Positions 59,101 through 64,000 of a stretch of 64,000 nt of DNA are shown here, piece by piece. Source of the stretch: Microvelia longipes (Eukaryota > Arthropoda > Insecta > Hemiptera > Veliidae). Each line of letters starts with the position of its first letter. Positions within the stretch are counted from its first letter, which is position 1. The notes under the pieces were generated by a model. That model searched no databases. It saw only the letters and a program-made list of their open reading frames with translations, and was not told where the DNA came from. Position numbers and translations under genes: made by a program. The stretch lies in contig JACMZG010001908.1 of assembly GCA_018340805.1 (NCBI GenBank), forward strand, positions 44,142,905 through 44,206,904. Reading direction: 5' to 3'.

Positions 59101-62100
59101 AAAAACTCATAAAAGTGATATTGAACGACATAATCAGTCTTAACGCTCCATCTGAGAGACGTGACCGCGTCTCATTGCGAGGCATTTTATTAATGAATCT
59201 GCTAATAACTATACTTTAAAGTATTATGCTCAATTCTACATCTGCTCGACTTAAGAGTTGTCTGGAGGCTGCATGTATACGTTTATGGGTTGATTGATTC
59301 AGCGTGAGTAAAACATTCGTTCACTTATATAGCCACAATAATGATAATATCGAACAGCGGAGCACTGCCAGAGTGTAATCAACCAGCATCTGCAAGTAGG
59401 TCTAAGTTAAGGCAGAGGGTAGAAATCACTAGTATCTCACGGACTTATCTTCCTCTCCCTTTCGGCTGCGCCTTTCTTCTGCTCCTACCCCCCCACACCA
59501 CCAGCGTATTTTAGCTCAGCCCTCTCTGCTATATCGGACGTTAGCTTGGTCAGAGCGCCTATCGACTACACCGCATGAGAGATGCATTATCTTCGCACAT
59601 CGTCCGTAATAATATTGATCACGTCGCATCCAGGACTGTGACGAGATCCGTAAGGTAACTTTGAACTTCCCCGCTCTATAACGAGGCTAAAATGAGCGTC
59701 TTTTAGTGAATGATATTGAGTTCAACTCTCTAGTGTTGTGAGAGCAGGACGAGACGGCTTACCTGTTTTATATAATACATATAACTGTATTACTATCCAT
59801 CTAAATTGTGATTTCTACTCATGATCTCAGAGCAGGATCTTATAATGAGGCTTACATATTCCGATGGTAGCCTCTCCTTGAGTAGCACGAATTCTCAAGT
59901 CTCTGCGCTTGCACAACGCGATTTGTATATTCTATTAGGCCTTTATTCATAATGTTTGCTAACTATGCCCTCTCTAGCTATATATCTCTATGGCTTACAG
60001 TGGTTTCTATTAAATTTCCATAGAGTTAACTCACGACTTCTCCTGTATCTTTCTCTTGTAGACGAGCATGATTTGTATTCCACATCGCACGGGCATATAA
60101 CGTATTCCTAGTAGATGTTCAATTGGTCCCCTCTGTTCTTTTTTCAGAGAATTCTTCTACTTCTCCCCCTTCGCATGTAAATGTTTAAAAGCCTCGACTG
60201 AGATCGAACCTTGCCCTCTCTTAGTGTGGTGGCCAGGTACACCACCCTCCGTTCCTCGGATTCATACACAATCATTATCATCATCTCTAACAGTCAATCA
60301 ACATGTATGAGGTTTTACATTTGACAGATCGAGCCTCAGGGGTCCTGGTTCCGTCGGTATGGCTGAACTTCCAACACTACTGTTTTTATAACCCCTGACT
60401 TTGCTGTACTAGAGACTCGGATTATCTATCGCGCAGTTCAACACTCTTGATACCAGAGACCTTTCCCCTAGGGCCAAAATTTGCCAAATATATTTCTTCA
60501 TTGATACTTTATAACAAAACATCTATTATTATTAAACGCCAAGCGATAGTGCACGAGGAACGTTATTCTTGTCACCAAATGTCCAACACTAACCTCTTAG
60601 TTCAGATGATCATCTCATCTTGTATCAACCTCGCTCTGTCTGGCCGCTTGAACAATCTACTGCAACATGAAATATGCAGCATAAGGAGCACTAGAGTAGG
60701 CGAAGTTTAATACTATGCATAGTTCGAGTATCTTAATCAGCCTTGTCCTTATTTATATTATGTGAACCCCAATGGTCGAACTGTTATTATTTATAAGAGA
60801 CTAGCAACCGATTTGTCGTATACACTTGTTTTAGGTATTATACTCTCTCCCTATTCTCTCTTTGAGTACTATAATTATAGTCCAGCCGAGCTCCTTTTAT
60901 CCTTCTATATGAGTCTGTCATCCTTATACTACCAGTATATTTCGATATATGTTGTAGTATTTCCTTTTCTTAATACATATAGAATATAACAATCAGGAGA
61001 CAAAGACTCCAGTGGTTCTTCTTGACACTCCTCTGTAGATCTTGGTGGTGATGGCTCTACTCGCAAATTTCGGTCTCTTGTGTATCTGCGTATGTGGGGA
61101 GATCCCTCTATGGTTTTCGGTAAAATGTAGGACCTCTTCAATAAGTATACCCAGATACTCTGTTTAGTCCTAGTTGGTCGACATATCCTGTAACGCCCCT
61201 CATATTGACTAGACTTCTTGTTCTATAACATACAATCGCGCCCAAAAACCTCGCTATATCTAGTCTTTTTTCACAAACTGCCCGATTAGATACTAAGAGG
61301 GGGGCGTCCAAGCTCCGATCAGTCTGCCCTCTTCCGTTACGCACCCTCGCCAATAGCCATGGCTTCGAAACGAGTCTGTCTGTCTCTTGAGAGGGAGCAC
61401 ATCCTTATCATTGTAACCACGGTACGTTTCTTTCTTCTTTTTTATTGCGAGCCTATCTAGTTGTTCTTATCATTAAACATCGTTTTTGTTGCTTTTCAAT
61501 GTAAGTTCTCCGTTTAAACCTAAATACTTTAGCTCCACCTTCAATAAGAACTGGTGCATGCGGAGGTACGTTTTTGTGTAATTCAAGTTGTGATTTCTTG
61601 TCTTAGCGTGTTTGTCCGGCTATTTAGCTCCCTGCGCTTCTGACTGTGCGGACTTCTGTCTTCTACGCGTCGTTTCTTCAGGATAGTCATACTTTGACCA
61701 CTCCGTTTATTTCTGTTTGTTTGAGATGCTCTCATCTCTATTGTCCTATTCTTCTTTCACTCCCTACGCCGACCTTCCGCTCTGGGCCATTCTGTACTCC
61801 AAAGTCTTCTATAGTGCGGGTCATTTATTGATCTCTCCTGAGAGATCTACAGGCAGCACAAGCCCAATGGGGATATGACCCCTTGTTGTTATAGTTGGAA
61901 ATGAAAGTGGGGGTTACCTCTCAATCTCTTAGTGAATTTGCGTCCATAGCATAATTACAAGTGTATCCATACTCCATATTTCAAGCTCTACCATCTATTG
62001 TAGGTCATCGTTGCATAGCGTATATTGTCCTTTCTAGGTATATCCACAAGTGTATACGTGATATGTTCATAGGCTAGTGTTAATCATTGAGCGTTATCAT

Positions 62101-64000
62101 CAATTTGCTGCTAAATTGGGTTAGCACTCTTTTGTAGCAGTAGATTTTAACTCAATAATGGGGATAACTTCGTTATTTTGTCATGCTTCATTCCAAAGTG
62201 TTTAATAACTTCAGAGAGTTTTTTATAAACGTAGTAAGCTATCATCCTGTTTTGATAGACTCGTCTTCGAGATTTCGACTTACCACCAGCAGTAACTTAC
62301 TGAGAGCAATGGCTGCAATCCGATCAGTACCACTTTGTTGCCATCTTAGACCGCTTATATTCGTTAGGTCCTTTGCATACCATGCTGGTCCGGCGTCTAT
62401 CGTTTCATTACATAAATAAAATCCGGTTACCCTCCGCGTGCTTTGTTTACTCGCTGCCGGATTAACGACGGTTCGTCGTGCCAAGATTTTCTCTCTATCC
62501 TATTGGTTCGATTCGCACCATGTTTTCCCTGATTCAGAGTTTTTAAAATTTACTTCCAGTCTCGCTGCTATTTATATCTCGCGGGATTACAATGACGTCA
62601 CAAATAAATATCTTTTCCCAGGTTAATTAGCATTCTAACCCTTACAAGCCCGACTTTTTCTGTAATCAAAGTTTCAATACTCCTATACATAACGTCGCTG
62701 TTATCTCAAACGGTTGATAACAGTGTTTTTACCTCAATGGTTAGATAACTTCGACTCGCTCTGGTATGATGTTTCCCCCTATTTCACAACTTTGTTTTGT
62801 CTAATCTATAGTCCACTTCACACAAATATCTACTACTTTTATTTGGTTAATCATATCCTTCATCTCAACAACAAATTGCTACAACTCAGAATTAGACAAC
62901 CATTAGCCGCATTCTCCAACCTTCTTATTCAATTTGTCTATATCACAAGTCTTAACACCCGATCCACACCTCTGTGTCCTATTGGTACGCCGTGCTCGTG
63001 ATAAGCAAAGCACCTAAGTGTATCTTTAGTTTTCTCTTAAATTAATAACACAATGGCGGCTAGCCCCTGCCGCATAAACTTTGCTTTGCCAGAACTCTTA
63101 AAATGAAATTGGTATCTCTTACGTCTTTCCTCGTGCACTATTGAGAATAATCATCATTTCCCGTCAATGCCACAATTTAATTATTGCCTATATCAGACTT
63201 AGATTATATATATCTTTCTCTCCCACACGTCATTGTAAGTTAATACTTTTCAAATGGCACGCGTCATAGTACATACAAATATTGAGAGCCCTATAACATT
63301 ATTGCAACAAGCTTCGTAACCATCGGCGTTTTACTTATCTCTACATTTTGCTTCCCGTTCAGATACGCTTCGGGCTTTGCTTCATTCTTGTGTAACTCAC
63401 TCCTCTATATACCAACTTATGTCATGTACTTCCAACAGCGTTAGTGTCCATTAGGTACCCTCTTGTTTCTTCCGTAGGTCCATGCTCGTCCGAGCATTGA
63501 GATCCCATATTTTCCTTACGCAGCATCTCCTCTGTGCTCTATGCACGCGTGTTAAAGATCCACAAACACACGCCACCTTCGGAACCATACACTTCTCGGG
63601 CAGCACCACACGCAACCTATGCCTTTTTCGAGTTTTCCATTAGCTTCTGCCCTCAGACCACTAACGTCTTATTTTATACATCGACTATCGCCGCCACCTC
63701 CAGCTTCATGCTGCTCGGCTTTTTTCACAACTAAAATTATTCAGATGTATACAAACACACTAATCGCTAAAACCAATGCCCTGTGTCGAATATAACGTTT
63801 GTACAGGACAAAAAATAGTCAGTCATTGGATTTATTGACACGTCGATTCTCTCTTTTCCCCTCTCTACCTAGGGTCTCCAGTTCTCGACTACAATCATCT
63901 GAATCGATAATCACTTATCTTCTAATATGTCCGAGGAGACTCATCTTCGTCTTGGTTAGTCCGCGATTCCTACTATCCTCCTCTTTTATCTATATCCTTA
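59100..64000. other. Compositionally distinct, featureless stretch
   Basis: From about 59.1 kb the sequence is visibly richer in G+C, and in C+T on the plus strand. It lacks TA tracts and recognisable R copies, and is open for 60-95 codons in several frames without any recognisable protein. One candidate tRNA-like SINE head lies at 60187-60255 (minus strand). I see no gene I can defend. Confidence 0.4.
60187..60255 (-). ncRNA. tRNA-derived SINE head or tRNA pseudogene (candidate)
   Basis: On the minus strand GGTGGTGTACCTGGCCACCA is A-box-like. About 25 bases on, GGCAAGGTTCGATCTCAGTC has an almost perfect B box (GGTTCGATCTC). The flanking stems do not close into a full cloverleaf, so it is not a functional tRNA. 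Confidence 0.4.

Noticed and set aside
61138..61353. 71-codon minus-strand frame with Arg-rich start (MARVRNGRGQTDRS)
   Set aside because: It lies in the compositionally odd end region, where many frames are open by chance; no motif or homologue is recognised.

Overview
The window looks like gene-poor, AT-rich nuclear DNA of an invertebrate animal. The support is indirect: long (TA)n and (TA)n(TG)n microsatellites, a Copia-type LTR retrotransposon whose Gag and Pol resemble animal (often arthropod) Copia families, two decayed non-LTR retrotransposon fragments, several families of short terminal-inverted-repeat elements, and no operon-like coding. I could not name the species. I found no intact host gene, rRNA or functional tRNA. 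Nearly everything recognisable is a transposable element or a tandem repeat.

Layout. 0-4 kb: two minus-strand copies of a dispersed repeat (called R here), a small inverted-repeat element and TA microsatellites. 4.1-4.6 kb: a 39-bp minisatellite. 6.9-18.7 kb: the longest R copies, two further inverted-repeat elements, a small hAT-like MITE and a dead LINE reverse transcriptase. 19.44-24.64 kb: a complete but dead Copia element on the minus strand, with 100- and 110-bp LTRs and a 5-bp target duplication. It is interrupted by a 961-bp terminal-inverted-repeat insertion that has its own 15-bp target duplication. 24.9-26.4 kb: a head-to-head pair of R segments and a 61-bp minisatellite. 27-36 kb: microsatellites, a hammerhead-like motif, a second hAT-like MITE and a tandem array of hairpin units. 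36-44 kb: a possible orphan exon, a tRNA-related SINE head, a 0.5-kb inverted-repeat element, more R fragments, a third hammerhead-like core and a 26-bp minisatellite. 44-58 kb: a ~60-bp minisatellite, a second hammerhead-like motif, a cluster of three perfect hairpins, a third hAT-like MITE, a minus-strand LINE fragment and the last R copies. 58-64 kb: a stretch of visibly different composition (more G+C, pyrimidine-rich plus strand) with no microsatellites or R copies.

Most notable. The R repeat, seen in at least 16 places, carries an internal segment that matches the internal control region of 5S rRNA. Downstream it has up to three copies of a 19-nt hairpin module with a GNA triloop and a compensated base pair, and it ends in a T-run. 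This is the organisation expected of a Pol III-transcribed 5S-derived element. R copies also carry a perfect TGACGTCA palindrome, and (TG)n tracts inside them appear to have grown into (TA)n(TG)n microsatellites. Separately, three loci share a CTGATGA...GAAA/GCAA motif that folds partly like a hammerhead ribozyme, as known from Penelope-like elements. All assignments come from reading the sequence; no database search was possible.
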